A stretch of 61,235 bases of DNA from Tabrizicola sp. (GCF_016792905.1 NZ_JAEULP010000057.1:1-61235), one strand, 5' to 3'. Counted from the stretch's first letter, positions 8,336-17,911 are shown. The notes: a model not told the origin generated them from the sequence alone. Made by a program: numbers and translations.

Positions 8336-9169
8336 ATGCTTGAACCCTTCGCCTACCAGTACATGACCAACGCCATGTGGGTCTCGGCGCTGGTCGGCGG
8401 CGTCTGCGGCTTTCTCTCGGCCTATCTGATGCTGAAAGGCTGGTCGCTGATCGGCGACGCCCTGTCCCACTCCGTCGTCCCCGGCGTGGCGGGGGCCTAT
8501 ATCCTCGGCCTGCCCTTCGCACTCGGCGCTTTCCTCTCGGGCGGCCTTGCCGCCGCCGCGATGCTGTTCCTGACCAACCGCACCGGCCTCAAGACCGATA
8601 CGGTGATCGGCCTGATCTTCACCTCGTTCTTCGGCCTCGGCCTGTTCCTGATCTCGATCTACCCGACCTCCGTCTCGATCCAGACCATCACCATGGGCAA
8701 CATCCTTGCCATTTCCCCCGGCGACACGGCTCAACTGGTGATCATCGGGGGCGTTTCCGCTGCCGTCCTCCTGATCCTCTGGAAGGACCTGATGGTCACC
8801 TTCTTCGACGAGGCGCACGCCCGCACCATCGGATTGCGGCCGGACGTGCTGAAGATCATCTTCTTCACCCTCCTTTCGGCCTCGACCGTCGCGGCGATGC
8901 AGACCGTGGGGGCGTTCCTCGTCGTCGCAATGGTCGTGACCCCCGGCGCCACCGCCTATCTCCTGACCGACCGCTTTCCCCGCCTTCTGGCGCTGGCTGC
9001 AACGATCGGTGCCGCGACCGGGGCCGTCGGGGCCTACATCAGCTATTTTCTCGACGGCGCGACCGGAGGCGTCATCGTCCTGCTCCAGACCGCGCTCTTC
9101 GCCCTGGCCTTCGTCTTCGCCCCGAAACACGGCCTTCTCGCCGCGAAAGCCCGGGCGAGGCAGGCATGA
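8336..9169 (+). CDS. sitC: Manganese/iron ABC transporter permease SitC
   Basis: A 277-residue integral membrane permease of the ABC-3 family. Repeated hydrophobic helices surround the family motifs LMLKGWSLIGDALSHSVVPG and PGATAYLLTDRF. It forms the inner-membrane channel with SitD. The ATG at 8336 has no visible Shine-Dalgarno and sits 2 bases after a GC hairpin, so its translation may be conditional or coupled. The 3' end overlaps sitD by ATGA. Confidence 0.92.
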   Translation: MLEPFAYQYMTNAMWVSALVGGVCGFLSAYLMLKGWSLIGDALSHSVVPGVAGAYILGLPFALGAFLSGGLAAAAMLFLTNRTGLKTDTVIGLIFTSFFGLGLFLISIYPTSVSIQTITMGNILAISPGDTAQLVIIGGVSAAVLLILWKDLMVTFFDEAHARTIGLRPDVLKIIFFTLLSASTVAAMQTVGAFLVVAMVVTPGATAYLLTDRFPRLLALAATIGAATGAVGAYISYFLDGATGGVIVLLQTALFALAFVFAPKHGLLAAKARARQA

Positions 9170-9987
9170 CCGACAGCCTCCTCCTCCCGTTCCAGTTCCC
9201 GTTCATGCAGAACGCCTTCTGGATCGCGCTGATCGTGGCACCCCCTTGCGCGCTTCTCTCCTGCTTCCTCGTGCTGAAGGGCTGGGCGCTGATGGGCGAT
9301 GCCGTCAGCCATGCCATCCTTCCCGGGATCGTGCTGGCCTACATGGCGGGAGTGCCCCTGCTGATCGGCGCCTTTGTCGCAGGGCTCGGCTCCGCGCTCC
9401 TGACCGGCTGGATTGCCGACAACAGCCGGATCAAGCGCGACACGGTGATGGGCGTGGTCTTCTCATCCATGTTCGCCTCGGGCGTGGTGCTGATCACGGC
9501 TTTCCCGACCGACATCCACCTGGACCACATTCTCTTCGGCAACATGCTGGGGGTGGGGCAGGGCGACCTGATCACTGCCGCCGCCATTGCCGGTCCCGTG
9601 ACCCTGATCCTGGCGCTGAAATGGCGCGACCTGATGCTCCATGCCTTCGACCCCGCCCAGGCCCAGGTCTCGGGCCTGCGGACGAGGCTTCTGCACTACG
9701 GGCTCCTCGCCGTGCTTGCCCTCACCATCGTCGCCACGCTGTCCTCGGTCGGCCTGGTGCTGGCCATCGGCCTCCTGATCGCGCCGGGGGCCATTGCTTT
9801 CCTCGTGACCCGCAGTTTCGGTGCCATGCTCGTCACGGCGACCGCGGTTTGCCTGCTGGCCATGCTTACGGGCATCTACTTAAGCTTCTTCCTCGACAGC
9901 GCCCCGGGGCCGACGATCATCCTGATCCTGACCACGATCTTCCTTGTGACCTTCCTGCGGCGGGTGCTTCAGGCCCGCAACGCCTGA
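9166..9987 (+). CDS. sitD: Manganese/iron ABC transporter permease SitD
   Basis: A 273-residue second permease, paralogous to SitC. It has LVLKGWALMGDAVSHAILPG near the N terminus and GLLIAPGAIAFLVTRSF later. It starts at ATG 9166, overlapping the sitC stop. Together with SitABC it makes a complete importer. A 41-base gap with no obvious terminator separates it from the following methyltransferase gene. Confidence 0.92.
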   Translation: MTDSLLLPFQFPFMQNAFWIALIVAPPCALLSCFLVLKGWALMGDAVSHAILPGIVLAYMAGVPLLIGAFVAGLGSALLTGWIADNSRIKRDTVMGVVFSSMFASGVVLITAFPTDIHLDHILFGNMLGVGQGDLITAAAIAGPVTLILALKWRDLMLHAFDPAQAQVSGLRTRLLHYGLLAVLALTIVATLSSVGLVLAIGLLIAPGAIAFLVTRSFGAMLVTATAVCLLAMLTGIYLSFFLDSAPGPTIILILTTIFLVTFLRRVLQARNA

Positions 9988-10028
9988 TCCGGCTTTACGA
10001 CACGGGTCCAAGCCCTTACCCATGACGC

Positions 10029-10835
10029 ATGACACAGCCGCCCACCGCCCTGACCCGCGCTGTCGACGCAGGCCTTGCCCGCGTCGCGGCCGAACCACCC
10101 GGACCGGACCGGCTTGCCGCCCAGTTGCGGCACCTGGCGAAATGGCGATCCATCGTGTTGGCCAACACGCTCGCGGCCCGCGAGGGTACCCGCGTCGCCA
10201 GCGGACCCTTCGCCGGGATGGACTATCCGGTCGCCGCGTCCGAAGGCGCCCGCGCGCCCAGGCTCCTGGGCATCTACGAATCCGCACTCCACCCGGTGAT
10301 CGAAAGCGTCATCGCCCGCGCCCCGGCCCAGGTGCTGGATGTGGGCTGTGCCGAGGGGTATTATGCCGTCGGTCTTGCCCGGCGCCTGCCCTCCGCACTG
10401 GTGCATGCCCGCGACACCGACGCCAGGGCACGCGCCCTGTGTGCCAGCCTCGCGCAGGCGAACGGGGTCGGGGACCGGCTTCGCATCGGCGGCGAAGTGG
10501 CGCACGCCGATTTTGCCCTGTGCGAGGCGGCACCGACCTTCCTGCTCTGTGACATCGAAGGCGCCGAGGCGGACCTGCTTGATCCCCGCCTTGCCCCGGC
10601 CCTGACCTGCGCCGACATTCTGGTCGAGGTTCACGAAGGCATGCGGCCCGGCCTTGTCGCCGCCCTGACCGGGCGTTTCACTGCCAGCCACCGCGTCACC
10701 AGGATCGACCGGCTGCTTCGTCCCGACCTCTTGCCCGACTGGTCCGAAACCCTGTCCGACCTCGACCGCCTGCTGCTGCTGTGGGAATGGCGCGCCACGC
10801 CGACGCCCTGGCTCTGGATGGAATGCCGCCAATGA
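10029..10835 (+). CDS. Class I SAM-dependent methyltransferase (FkbM-like)
   Basis: A 268-residue soluble protein. The SAM-binding motif I is VLDVGCAEGYYAVGLA (around residue 100), followed by an acidic motif II region and FLLCDIEGAEADLL, similar to FkbM-type methyltransferases. The substrate is not evident. It overlaps the downstream glycosyltransferase by ATGA, suggesting joint action on a glycan or exported polysaccharide. An alternative ATG lies at 10022 in another frame; 10029 is the only start that opens this frame fully. Confidence 0.82.
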   Translation: MTQPPTALTRAVDAGLARVAAEPPGPDRLAAQLRHLAKWRSIVLANTLAAREGTRVASGPFAGMDYPVAASEGARAPRLLGIYESALHPVIESVIARAPAQVLDVGCAEGYYAVGLARRLPSALVHARDTDARARALCASLAQANGVGDRLRIGGEVAHADFALCEAAPTFLLCDIEGAEADLLDPRLAPALTCADILVEVHEGMRPGLVAALTGRFTASHRVTRIDRLLRPDLLPDWSETLSDLDRLLLLWEWRATPTPWLWMECRQ

Positions 10836-12547
10836 CCGCCCCCGCCAATCCCGCCCCGTCCGGCCGCACCAATGCCGCAGTCTGGTTTTCGTCCGATGGC
10901 TACGATCCGGCCAAGAAGGGCATCAACGGCCGTCGCGTCGCCGGGGCAAGCTTCCTGCGCGGGTTCTTCGCCCATGGCGAGGTGGACGAATTCGTCGCCC
11001 TGGCCCATTCCCGGGCCGACCATACCGCCTTTGCCGATCTGGCGCGCGCCTCCGGCGTGACCCGGCCCTTGCGGCAGGTCCGGCTGGACGCGCCTCAGGG
11101 GCTCGCGCCGGTCGAGGTCGTCCAGTATCCCGCTCCGACCCCGCCGACCGAGTTCTGGCGCCGCGCGCCGCATGGCGCGGCGGCCTGGGCGCTGTGCGGG
11201 ATCACCCATACCACCGCGACGCGCAACGTGATGGAGACCGTCTTCCAGATGCGCTCGGCCCCGCAGATGCCCTGGGATGCGGTGATCTGCACCTCGGTTG
11301 CCGTGCAGGCTTCGATCCGCCGCCTGATGGAACTGGCCGAGGCGCATCTGGCGCAGCGCTATCGCGGCGCGGTCCTGCCCGCGCGACCGCTTCTTCCTGT
11401 GGTTCCGCTCGGTATCCACTGCGATGATTTCCGGCCCGATCCCGCGCTGGGACAGGCGCTGCGCGACCGGATCGGCGCCGACCCCGGTGATCTGGTCGTG
11501 GTCAGCATCGCTCGCCTGACGCCCGATGAAAAATTCGACCCGTTGCCGCTCTTCCTCGCCATGGAGCTTGCCGCGCAGGACTGGCGGGCACAGGGCGGGG
11601 GCAGGCTGCATCTGGTCTTGTGCGGCAAGTTCTCCGAAGCGCAGTGGGCCGACAGCTTTGCCAAGGCCGCCGCCCGGCTGATGCCCTCCTGCGGCTATCA
11701 TGTGCTCGACGGCGCCGATGCCGCCGAACGCAAGGCCACGCTTTCGGGCGGAGATGTCTTTGTCTTCCCGATCGACAACCTGCAGGAAACCTTCGGCCTC
11801 GCCCCGATCGAGGCGATGGCGGCGGGCCTGCCGGTGATCGTCTCCGACTGGGACGGGATGAAGGACACCGTGACCCCGGACGTGGGCTTCCGCATCCCGA
11901 CCGAACTGCCGCGCGCGGGGCTTTCGAGCTATGTCAGCCATCGCCACATGGGCGGAACCGACAGCTACATCCAGTATCTGAGCCAGGTCTCGGCGATGAC
12001 GCCGCTTGATGTCGCGGCCATGGCGCGCGCGCTGGTCACGCTCGCCCGCGATCCGGACCTGCGGGCGCGGATGGGGGCCAGGGCGCGCGACCGGGCGCGG
12101 CGGCTTTACGACTGGTCGGTGGTGATCCCGCAGATGCAGGCGCTCTGGGGCGAGCAGGCGGCGATGCTGGCCCATGCAAGAAGGGTCGGCGGCCCGGCCA
12201 TATCCCCGCACAGCGCCGATCTCATCCCGGTCGGTCCGGCGGTGCAAGAGATGTTTGCCGCCTACCCGACCTCGTTTTCCGACCCGGACCGTCGCCTGTC
12301 CGCAACCGGCCACCCGGACCAGCCTGCGCCACGCGAAACCTTCACGCTGCGCAACTACGCCGTTCGCGGCCGCCTCCTGGAAGATACATCCCGGATCGAG
12401 ACCGTCCTTGCCGCCTATGCGTCAGCGGGCCCCCGGGGCGCGACCGAGGCCGAGATCGCAGCGACCACGCGCCTTCCCCGCCTGATGGTCGCCCGGGTGT
12501 CGCTCTGGCTCCTGAAATACAACTACCTGCAAGAGGCCCGCACATGA
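10832..12547 (+). CDS. Glycosyltransferase family 4 with C-terminal extension
   Basis: A 571-residue GT-B glycosyltransferase. The GT4 domain shows VVSIARLTPDEKFDPL, then DVFVFPIDNLQETFGLAPIE with the E-x7-E-type nucleotide-sugar motif, then AMAAGLPVIVSDWDG. Beyond the catalytic part, roughly residues 475-571 form an extension ending in a segment (TEAEIAATTRLPRLMVARVS) that reads like a winged-helix or dimerisation fold. ATG 10832 makes an ATGA overlap with the methyltransferase and is preferred over the in-frame ATG at 10781. Acceptor and sugar donor are unknown. Confidence 0.85.
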   Translation: MTAPANPAPSGRTNAAVWFSSDGYDPAKKGINGRRVAGASFLRGFFAHGEVDEFVALAHSRADHTAFADLARASGVTRPLRQVRLDAPQGLAPVEVVQYPAPTPPTEFWRRAPHGAAAWALCGITHTTATRNVMETVFQMRSAPQMPWDAVICTSVAVQASIRRLMELAEAHLAQRYRGAVLPARPLLPVVPLGIHCDDFRPDPALGQALRDRIGADPGDLVVVSIARLTPDEKFDPLPLFLAMELAAQDWRAQGGGRLHLVLCGKFSEAQWADSFAKAAARLMPSCGYHVLDGADAAERKATLSGGDVFVFPIDNLQETFGLAPIEAMAAGLPVIVSDWDGMKDTVTPDVGFRIPTELPRAGLSSYVSHRHMGGTDSYIQYLSQVSAMTPLDVAAMARALVTLARDPDLRARMGARARDRARRLYDWSVVIPQMQALWGEQAAMLAHARRVGGPAISPHSADLIPVGPAVQEMFAAYPTSFSDPDRRLSATGHPDQPAPRETFTLRNYAVRGRLLEDTSRIETVLAAYASAGPRGATEAEIAATTRLPRLMVARVSLWLLKYNYLQEART

Positions 12548-13266
12548 CCCGTTCCATCCTGATCACCGGCGCCGGGGCAGGGATCGGCCGCGCCACCGCC
12601 CGCCTCTTCCTTGCCGAAGGCTGGGAGGTCACGCTCCTCGGCCGCCGCCGCGCGGCGCTTGAGGAAACCGCGAACGGCGCCCCGGCCCGCATCCTGATCG
12701 CCGACGTGGGCGACCCGGCCGACGTCGAAGCCGCTTTCGCGCAGCTTCCCCGCCTCGACGTCCTGTTCAACAACGCGGGCATCTCCGCCCCCGCCGCGCC
12801 GATCGACGAGATCCCGGTGGAAACCTGGCTTGATGTCATCCGCACCAACATCACCGGCATGTTCCTCTGCGCCCGCGCCGCCTTCGGCCTGATGCGACGC
12901 CAGTCCCCGCGGGGCGGGCGCATCATCAACAACGGCTCGATCTCGGCGCATGTCCCGCGCCCCGGCTCGACGCCCTATACCATGTCCAAGCATGCTGTGA
13001 CCGGCCTGACCCGGACGCTCGGCCTTGACGGGCGCGCCTTCGACATCGCCTGCGCGCAGATCGACATCGGCAATGCCCTGACCGACATGGCTGCAAGCTT
13101 CACCACGGGCGTTCCCCAGGCCAATGGCGACACCCGTGTCGAGCCGGTGATGGATGTGGACCACGTCGCAAGCATGGTCCTGCACATGGCCAGCCTGCCC
13201 CTGGAGGTGAACACGCCCTTCGTGACCATCATGGCGCGCGACATGCCCTATATCGGGCGCGGCTAG
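12544..13266 (+). CDS. SDR-family oxidoreductase
   Basis: A 240-residue classical short-chain dehydrogenase/reductase. It has a Rossmann NAD(P) motif GAGAGIGRATARL at residues 8-20, NNAG at the expected position, and catalytic Tyr-x3-Lys in TPYTMSKHAVTGL. It overlaps the upstream glycosyltransferase by ATGA, so the three genes 10029-13266 look like one coupled unit. Substrate is unknown; sugar-nucleotide or polyol modification would fit the context but is inference. Confidence 0.9.
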   Translation: MTRSILITGAGAGIGRATARLFLAEGWEVTLLGRRRAALEETANGAPARILIADVGDPADVEAAFAQLPRLDVLFNNAGISAPAAPIDEIPVETWLDVIRTNITGMFLCARAAFGLMRRQSPRGGRIINNGSISAHVPRPGSTPYTMSKHAVTGLTRTLGLDGRAFDIACAQIDIGNALTDMAASFTTGVPQANGDTRVEPVMDVDHVASMVLHMASLPLEVNTPFVTIMARDMPYIGRG

Positions 13267-13333
13267 CCAAGGTCCGGCAGCGGTTCGCCATTCCCCGCGT
13301 ACCGACCAAGGGCCGTGCCTCTCCGGATGCGGT

Positions 13334-13696
13334 TCAGACTGCGCGGGCGAACAGGTCGGGCAGGCGACGCAACAGCTGCAGAACCCGTGCGTCCTGGATC
13401 GAGTAGTAGATCGCCTTGCCCTCGCGGCGGGTGGCGACCATCCCCTCCAGCCGAAGCCGCGCGAGCTGCTGGCTGACCGCCGCCTGCCGCTGGCCCAGAA
13501 GCGCTTCCAGCTCGGTGACCGACCTCTCGCCGCCCGCAAGATGGCACAGGATCATCAGCCGCCCTTCATGGCTCAGGGCCTTCAGGAAATCAGCCACTTC
13601 CACCGACCGGTCCACGACCCGCCGCGCAATGTCACGGTCGTCAACCCGCTCGACGCCGACGGGAATGGCTCCGGGATTGAAACGCTCAAGCGACAT
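13334..13696 (-). CDS. ArsR-family winged-helix transcriptional regulator
   Basis: A 120-residue regulator. The ArsR winged helix includes LKALSHEGRLMILCHL, the recognition region LLGQRQAAVSQQLARLR, and the wing REGKAIYYSI. The motif around the single Cys (ILCHL) and AVSQQLARLR resemble the BigR/SqrR sulfide-responsive branch, but a second redox cysteine is not visible, so that assignment is weak. It is monocistronic, convergent with the SDR and divergent from the PHP gene. Confidence 0.88.
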   Translation of the reverse strand: MSLERFNPGAIPVGVERVDDRDIARRVVDRSVEVADFLKALSHEGRLMILCHLAGGERSVTELEALLGQRQAAVSQQLARLRLEGMVATRREGKAIYYSIQDARVLQLLRRLPDLFARAV

Positions 13697-13860
13697 GGCA
13701 CGACCTCACACAACTTCACATTGCAAGACGATAGCATGACCGCGATCCGGCCTCGACAGGCTCTTGTCGTTGCTTTCGCCGCCGGGCAAGGTTCCGCCGA
13801 ACCTCGGGCTGCGACTCTGCCGCCGCCGCGCCGGGCCGCTTGCACGAAGGAACCCGATCC

Positions 13861-14808
13861 ATGCGCCCCTCTGCCTTCACCGCCCCCGGCCGTTTCTGGC
13901 GCGGCAACCTGCACACCCATTCCACCAATTCCGACGGGGTGCTTTCGCCCGAGGAGGTCTGTCGCCGCTACAGGGCCGAGGGCTATGATTTCCTCGCGCT
14001 GACCGATCATTTCATCGGCATCTACGGCTATCCGATGACCGACACGCGCGCCTTCCGCGGCGACGGTTTCACCACGCTGATCGGCGCCGAACTGCATTCC
14101 GGCGCCCAGACGAACGGCGAGTTGTGGCACATCCTCGCCGTGGGCCTGCCGCATGATTTCGCGCCGCCCGTCACCACCAGTTTCATCGCCGAACCGGGGC
14201 AGGAAAGCGGCCCGGCCATTGCCGCCCGCGCCGTCGCCGCCGGGGCCTTCGTCGCCGTCGCCCATCCGCAGTGGTCGGGCCTGACCCTGGCCGATGCGCG
14301 TTCCATAGACTCCGCCCATGCGGTCGAAATCTACAACCACGGCTGCGCGGCGGGCTGCGACCGGCCGGACGGCGCCGGGATTGCCGATCTCCTCCTGACC
14401 GAGGGGCGCAGGCTGTCGCTCATCGCCACCGATGACGCGCATTTCTCCGAGCCCGACCATTTCGGCGGCTGGGTCATGGTGAAGGCAACCGAGAACACCC
14501 CCGAAGCGCTGCTGGCGGCGCTGAAACGCGGCGATTTCTATTCCAGCCAGGGCCCGCAGATCCACGATGTGCATCTCGACAGCGACAAGGTCGTGGTCGA
14601 ATGCTCTGCCGCCGTCTCGGTCGTGGCGATGGGCTGGGGGACGGGGGCGAAGGGCGTCCACGGCCATTCGATGACCCGCTGCGAGGTGCCGCTTGACCGT
14701 TTGCTCGGCAGCCCCTGGGTCCGCGTCTCGGTCATCGACGCGGCCGGGAAACGCGCCTGGTCGAACCCGATCTGGCGTGAGGCAGGCAAGAACCCGCGCG
14801 TGCTCTGA
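13861..14808 (+). CDS. PHP-domain metal-dependent phosphoesterase-like protein
   Basis: A 315-residue protein with an N-terminal PHP domain. The metal-binding HTHSTNSDG (around residue 18) is followed by ALTDHF, a GAELHS segment, VAHPQW and later TDDAHF, the usual ordered PHP ligands. The C-terminal third (EVPLDRLLGSPWVRVSVIDA) is beta-rich. Likely a phosphoesterase acting on a small phosphate ester; substrate unknown. Start ATG 13861 follows GAAGGAACCCGATCC. An upstream in-frame ATG at 13840 adds seven residues and is less well supported. Confidence 0.85.
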   Translation: MRPSAFTAPGRFWRGNLHTHSTNSDGVLSPEEVCRRYRAEGYDFLALTDHFIGIYGYPMTDTRAFRGDGFTTLIGAELHSGAQTNGELWHILAVGLPHDFAPPVTTSFIAEPGQESGPAIAARAVAAGAFVAVAHPQWSGLTLADARSIDSAHAVEIYNHGCAAGCDRPDGAGIADLLLTEGRRLSLIATDDAHFSEPDHFGGWVMVKATENTPEALLAALKRGDFYSSQGPQIHDVHLDSDKVVVECSAAVSVVAMGWGTGAKGVHGHSMTRCEVPLDRLLGSPWVRVSVIDAAGKRAWSNPIWREAGKNPRVL

Positions 14809-15419
14809 TCCGCGGGCAACGGCAGCGCTGCAGGGTGTTCCGCAGGTCCGGGCGTTGACAGGCCCGGTCAATCGCCGGGGGGAAGCATCATCGCGGCTGC
14901 TGACGTTTGCAGCGCGCCGCCGGTCGGGCAGATCAGGCCAGCCTTGCCTTGCGCCTGAAGAAGACCGGAATGCCGGACTGCGACTCCTGGTTCCGGCAGG
15001 TTTTCAGACTGCTGATCCGCCGCAGCGCCGGGTCTTCGCTCCACATCGCGCGGAAGCACCAGGTCAGTACGGATTTCGAACGGGCCATTTTCATCTCCCT
15101 CGGATGGTGCCGATTAACCAACTATTCCCGCATAGGTTGTGCTTGGCGTGACCGTTCTGGGGAAATCCCGGGAAAGATCGTGGCGGGATCGTGAAAAGGC
15201 GCAAAGGATCGAACGATGGCCCGAAATCGGGTCGGTTGTTGCGCACTCTGGCGCGGCGCAACGCTGAAATCAGCTCCGGGGGACAGGGCAAGGGCAGCCT
15301 GCCGGGCCACACGCATCGGCTGAGTCGCCTGCCTCCGACCGCCGAAAGAACGGTATCTGGCAGATCCGGTCTTGCACCAATGCGCGCCTGCGCCGACACT
15401 CTCTCTCAGGAGGATGGCG
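14809..15419. other. Gene-poor intergenic stretch
   Basis: About 610 bases lie between the PHP gene and the DUF1801/YdeI gene. The only candidate content is a 51-codon minus-strand ORF (14933-15088). Nothing resembling an RNA gene, a repeat family seen elsewhere in the window, or a mobile-element end was recognised. Base composition is not obviously different from the flanks. It may hold promoters for both flanking plus-strand genes. Confidence 0.5.
14933..15088 (-). CDS. Possible small basic protein (51 aa)
   Basis: A 51-codon ORF starting at ATG 15088, preceded by GAGGGAGATGAAA, a good ribosome binding site; an ATG two codons upstream is also possible. The product is basic with two cysteines, a tryptophan pair in LTWCFRAMWSEDPALRR, and the end VFFRRKARLA. 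I do not recognise a family. Support is the ribosome binding site and its place in an otherwise empty 600-base gap. It could be a chance ORF. Confidence 0.35.
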   Translation of the reverse strand: MARSKSVLTWCFRAMWSEDPALRRISSLKTCRNQESQSGIPVFFRRKARLA

Positions 15420-16055
15420 ATGACCGACCGCGCCATGATCACCGATGTCGAGGACTTCTTCGCCAGGGGCTGCGGCCGCTGCGACCGCTTCGCGACGCCT
15501 GACTGCTCGACCCGGCTCTGGTTGAAGGGCCTCCTGACCCTCCGCCGCATCTGCCGCGATGCGGGCCTGACCGAGACCGCGAAATGGGGCCATCCCTGCT
15601 ACATGCACGCGGGCCGCAACATCGCCATCATCGGCGCCTTCCGAGATGATTTCCGCCTGACCTTCTTCAACGCCGCCCTGATGCAGGACCCGGAGCGCGC
15701 GTTGCAGAAGCAGGGCCCCAACACCAAGCACCCCGACTGCATCCGCTTCACCGACAACGACGCGCCCGCTGCAATGGAACCCGTGATCCGCGCTTATCTC
15801 GCCGAAAGTATGGGCTACGCCGAAAGGGGCATCCTGCCGACGAAGGAGCCGTCCGAGGTCGACATGCCCCCGGAACTCATCGAGGCGCTGGATGCCGACC
15901 CCGATCTGGCCGAGGCCTTCGCCGCCCTGACGCCGGGGCGGCAGAAAAGCTGGGCCTTCCACCTGAGCACGGCCAAGACCAGCACCACGCGGCTGTCGCG
16001 CATCGAGAAAGGTCGGGCCAAGATCATGGCAGGCAAGGGCGCCACGGAATACTGA
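15420..16055 (+). CDS. DUF1801/YdeI (OmpD-associated) family protein
   Basis: A 211-residue cytosolic protein. The N-terminal two-thirds match the DUF1801 fold (ETAKWGHPCYMHAGRNIAII). The C terminus carries the YdeI-type tail LTPGRQKSWAFHLSTAKTS followed by SRIEKGRAKIMAGKG. YdeI-family proteins have been linked to stress or antimicrobial tolerance, but mechanism is unknown. Start: AGGAGG is followed by two in-frame ATGs, and ATG 15420 has the proper 6-base spacing while ATG 15414 abuts the ribosome binding site. Confidence 0.85.
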   Translation: MTDRAMITDVEDFFARGCGRCDRFATPDCSTRLWLKGLLTLRRICRDAGLTETAKWGHPCYMHAGRNIAIIGAFRDDFRLTFFNAALMQDPERALQKQGPNTKHPDCIRFTDNDAPAAMEPVIRAYLAESMGYAERGILPTKEPSEVDMPPELIEALDADPDLAEAFAALTPGRQKSWAFHLSTAKTSTTRLSRIEKGRAKIMAGKGATEY

Positions 16056-16104
16056 TCGGAGGCCGACCCTCAGCCCGACTCCTCATGGCTAACACAACCT
16101 GAAA

Positions 16105-16160
16105 GCCCGCAAGCAAGCCATTGATCCGTAAAGGATCCCGCGCTCTGCCCAGCGTGGACA
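16105..16160 (+). repeat. CAAGCCATTGAT/GTGGACA dispersed repeat, copy 1
   Basis: Ordered blocks are CCCGC (16105-16109), CAAGCCATTGAT (16113-16124), GATCCC (16133-16138), then TGCCCA and GTGGACA (16154-16160). The same blocks in the same order, with spacing differing by one base, occur at 32122-32176. It sits between the convergent DUF1801/YdeI gene and hutU. The TGCCCA/TGGACA pair is a degraded version of the perfect TGTCCAC-T-GTGGACA palindrome of copy 2. Confidence 0.65.
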
Positions 16161-16166
16161 GGGAGG

Positions 16167-16184
16167 GTGGGCATTTCTGCCCAC
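16167..16184 (-). terminator. Hairpin downstream of hutU
   Basis: GTGGGCA (16167-16173), loop TTTC, TGCCCAC (16178-16184) form a perfect 7-bp stem 17 bases past the hutU stop. No long T tract follows, so it would be a weak or Rho-assisted terminator. It can serve either of the two convergent transcripts. Confidence 0.45.
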
Positions 16185-16200
16185 GCCCCGGCAAGCCCCC

Positions 16201-17886
16201 TCAGTTCCCCAATATCCCCGGCAGCCGCAGCCCGTGGTCCTTGGCACACTGGATCGCGATCTCATAGCCCGCATCCGCGTGCCGCCAGACGCCCGAGGCC
16301 GGGTCGTTCCACAACACCCTTTCCAGCCGCTTCGCCGCCTCCGGCGTCCCGTCGGCCAGGATCACCACCCCCGCGTGCTGGCTGAACCCCATGCCCACGC
16401 CGCCCCCGTGATGCAGCGACACCCAGGTCGCCCCCGAAGCGGTGTTCACCAGCGCGTTCAGCAGCGGCCAGTCGCTGACCGCGTCCGAGCCGTCCCGCAT
16501 CGCCTCGGTCTCCCGGTTGGGCGAGGCGACCGACCCGGAATCCAGATGGTCCCGTCCGATCACGATGGGGGCCTTCAACTCGCCGGAGGCCACCATCTCG
16601 TTGAACATCAGCCCGGCCCGGTGCCGGTCGCCAAGCCCGATCCAGCAGATGCGGGCCGGAAGCCCCTGGAAGGCGATCCGTTCCTGCGCCATGTCGAGCC
16701 AGCGGTGCAGGTGGGCATTGTCCGGGAAGAGCTTCTTCATCGCCGCGTCGGTCTTGCGGATATCCTCCGGGTCGCCCGAGAGGGCACACCAGCGGAACGG
16801 GCCGATCCCCTTGCAGAACAGCGGGCGGATATAGGCGGGCACGAAGCCCGGGAAAGCGAAGGCGTTCTCGAACCCCTCGTCCTTCGCCACCTGCCGGATG
16901 TTGTTGCCGTAGTCGAGCGTCGGCACGCCCGCGTTCCAGAAACCCACCATGGCCTCGACATGGTCGCGCATGGAATGCCGCGCTGCCGTTTCCACCGCCT
17001 TCGGATCGGTTTCCTGCTTCGCGCGCCACTCCGCGACGGTCCAGCCCGACGGGCAATAGCCATGCAGCGGGTCATGCGCCGAGGTCTGGTCGGTCACGAT
17101 GTCGGGGCGCGGGCCGCCTGCCTGCATCCGCTTCAGCAGTTCGGGGAACACCTCCGCCGCATTGCCCAGAAGACCGACCGACTTGGCCTCGCCCTTCGCC
17201 GTCCAGTCGGCGATCATCGCCAGCGCTTCGTCCAGCGTCTTGGCCTTGGCATCGACATAGCGGGTGCGCAGGCGGAAATCGATCCGGGTCTCGTCAACCT
17301 CCACCGCCAGACAGCAGGCGCCCGCCATGACAGCGGCCAAGGGCTGCGCCCCGCCCATGCCGCCAAGGCCGCCGGTCAGGATCCACTTGCCCTTCAGGTC
17401 GCCATTGTAGTGCTGGCGACCGGCTTCCGCGAAGGTCTCGTAGGTGCCCTGCACGATGCCTTGCGTGCCGATGTAGATCCAGGACCCGGCGGTCATCTGG
17501 CCGTACATCATCAGGCCCTTCCTGTCCAACTCGTTGAAATGCGCCCAGGTCGCCCAATGGGGAACAAGGTTCGAGTTCGCGATCAGCACCCGCGGCGCAT
17601 CAGCATGGGTCCGCACGATGGCGATGGGCTTGCCGGATTGCACGACCAGCGTCTCGTCGGCTTCCAGGTCCTTCAGCCCCGCGACGATCCGGTCGAAATC
17701 CTCCCAGGTCCGCGCCGCCCGGCCGATGCCGCCGTAGACCACCAGCTCATGCGGGTTTTCGGCCACGTCGGGATGCAGGTTGTTCATCAGCATCCGCATC
17801 GCGGCCTCTCCGGCCCAGGTCTTGGCGGTCTTCTCCGGGCCGGTCGGGGGATAGATGTCGCGCAGGTTGTGGCGGGGGTTGGTCAT
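16201..17886 (-). CDS. hutU: Urocanate hydratase
   Basis: HutU converts urocanate to 4-imidazolone-5-propionate using tightly bound NAD+, step 2 of histidine degradation. The 561-residue protein begins [16 protein letters not shown]. It has the dinucleotide region [16 protein letters not shown] and the C-terminal [13 protein letters not shown] of the family; length is standard. A much longer in-frame extension to 18657 runs through hutH antisense to nothing real and is rejected. It is the last gene of hutI-hutH-hutU, separated from hutH by an 80-base gap filled by a dispersed repeat. Confidence 0.97.
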   Translation of the reverse strand: MTNPRHNLRDIYPPTGPEKTAKTWAGEAAMRMLMNNLHPDVAENPHELVVYGGIGRAARTWEDFDRIVAGLKDLEADETLVVQSGKPIAIVRTHADAPRVLIANSNLVPHWATWAHFNELDRKGLMMYGQMTAGSWIYIGTQGIVQGTYETFAEAGRQHYNGDLKGKWILTGGLGGMGGAQPLAAVMAGACCLAVEVDETRIDFRLRTRYVDAKAKTLDEALAMIADWTAKGEAKSVGLLGNAAEVFPELLKRMQAGGPRPDIVTDQTSAHDPLHGYCPSGWTVAEWRAKQETDPKAVETAARHSMRDHVEAMVGFWNAGVPTLDYGNNIRQVAKDEGFENAFAFPGFVPAYIRPLFCKGIGPFRWCALSGDPEDIRKTDAAMKKLFPDNAHLHRWLDMAQERIAFQGLPARICWIGLGDRHRAGLMFNEMVASGELKAPIVIGRDHLDSGSVASPNRETEAMRDGSDAVSDWPLLNALVNTASGATWVSLHHGGGVGMGFSQHAGVVILADGTPEAAKRLERVLWNDPASGVWRHADAGYEIAIQCAKDHGLRLPGILGN

Positions 17887-17911
17887 GTCGGGCTCCTTCG
17901 GCTTTCGGAGA

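Noticed and set aside
6427-9987. Zinc uptake system ZnuABC
   Set aside because: The third metal ligand is Glu191 (CEGAFSY), there are two permeases, and the operator looks Mur-like, not Zur-like.
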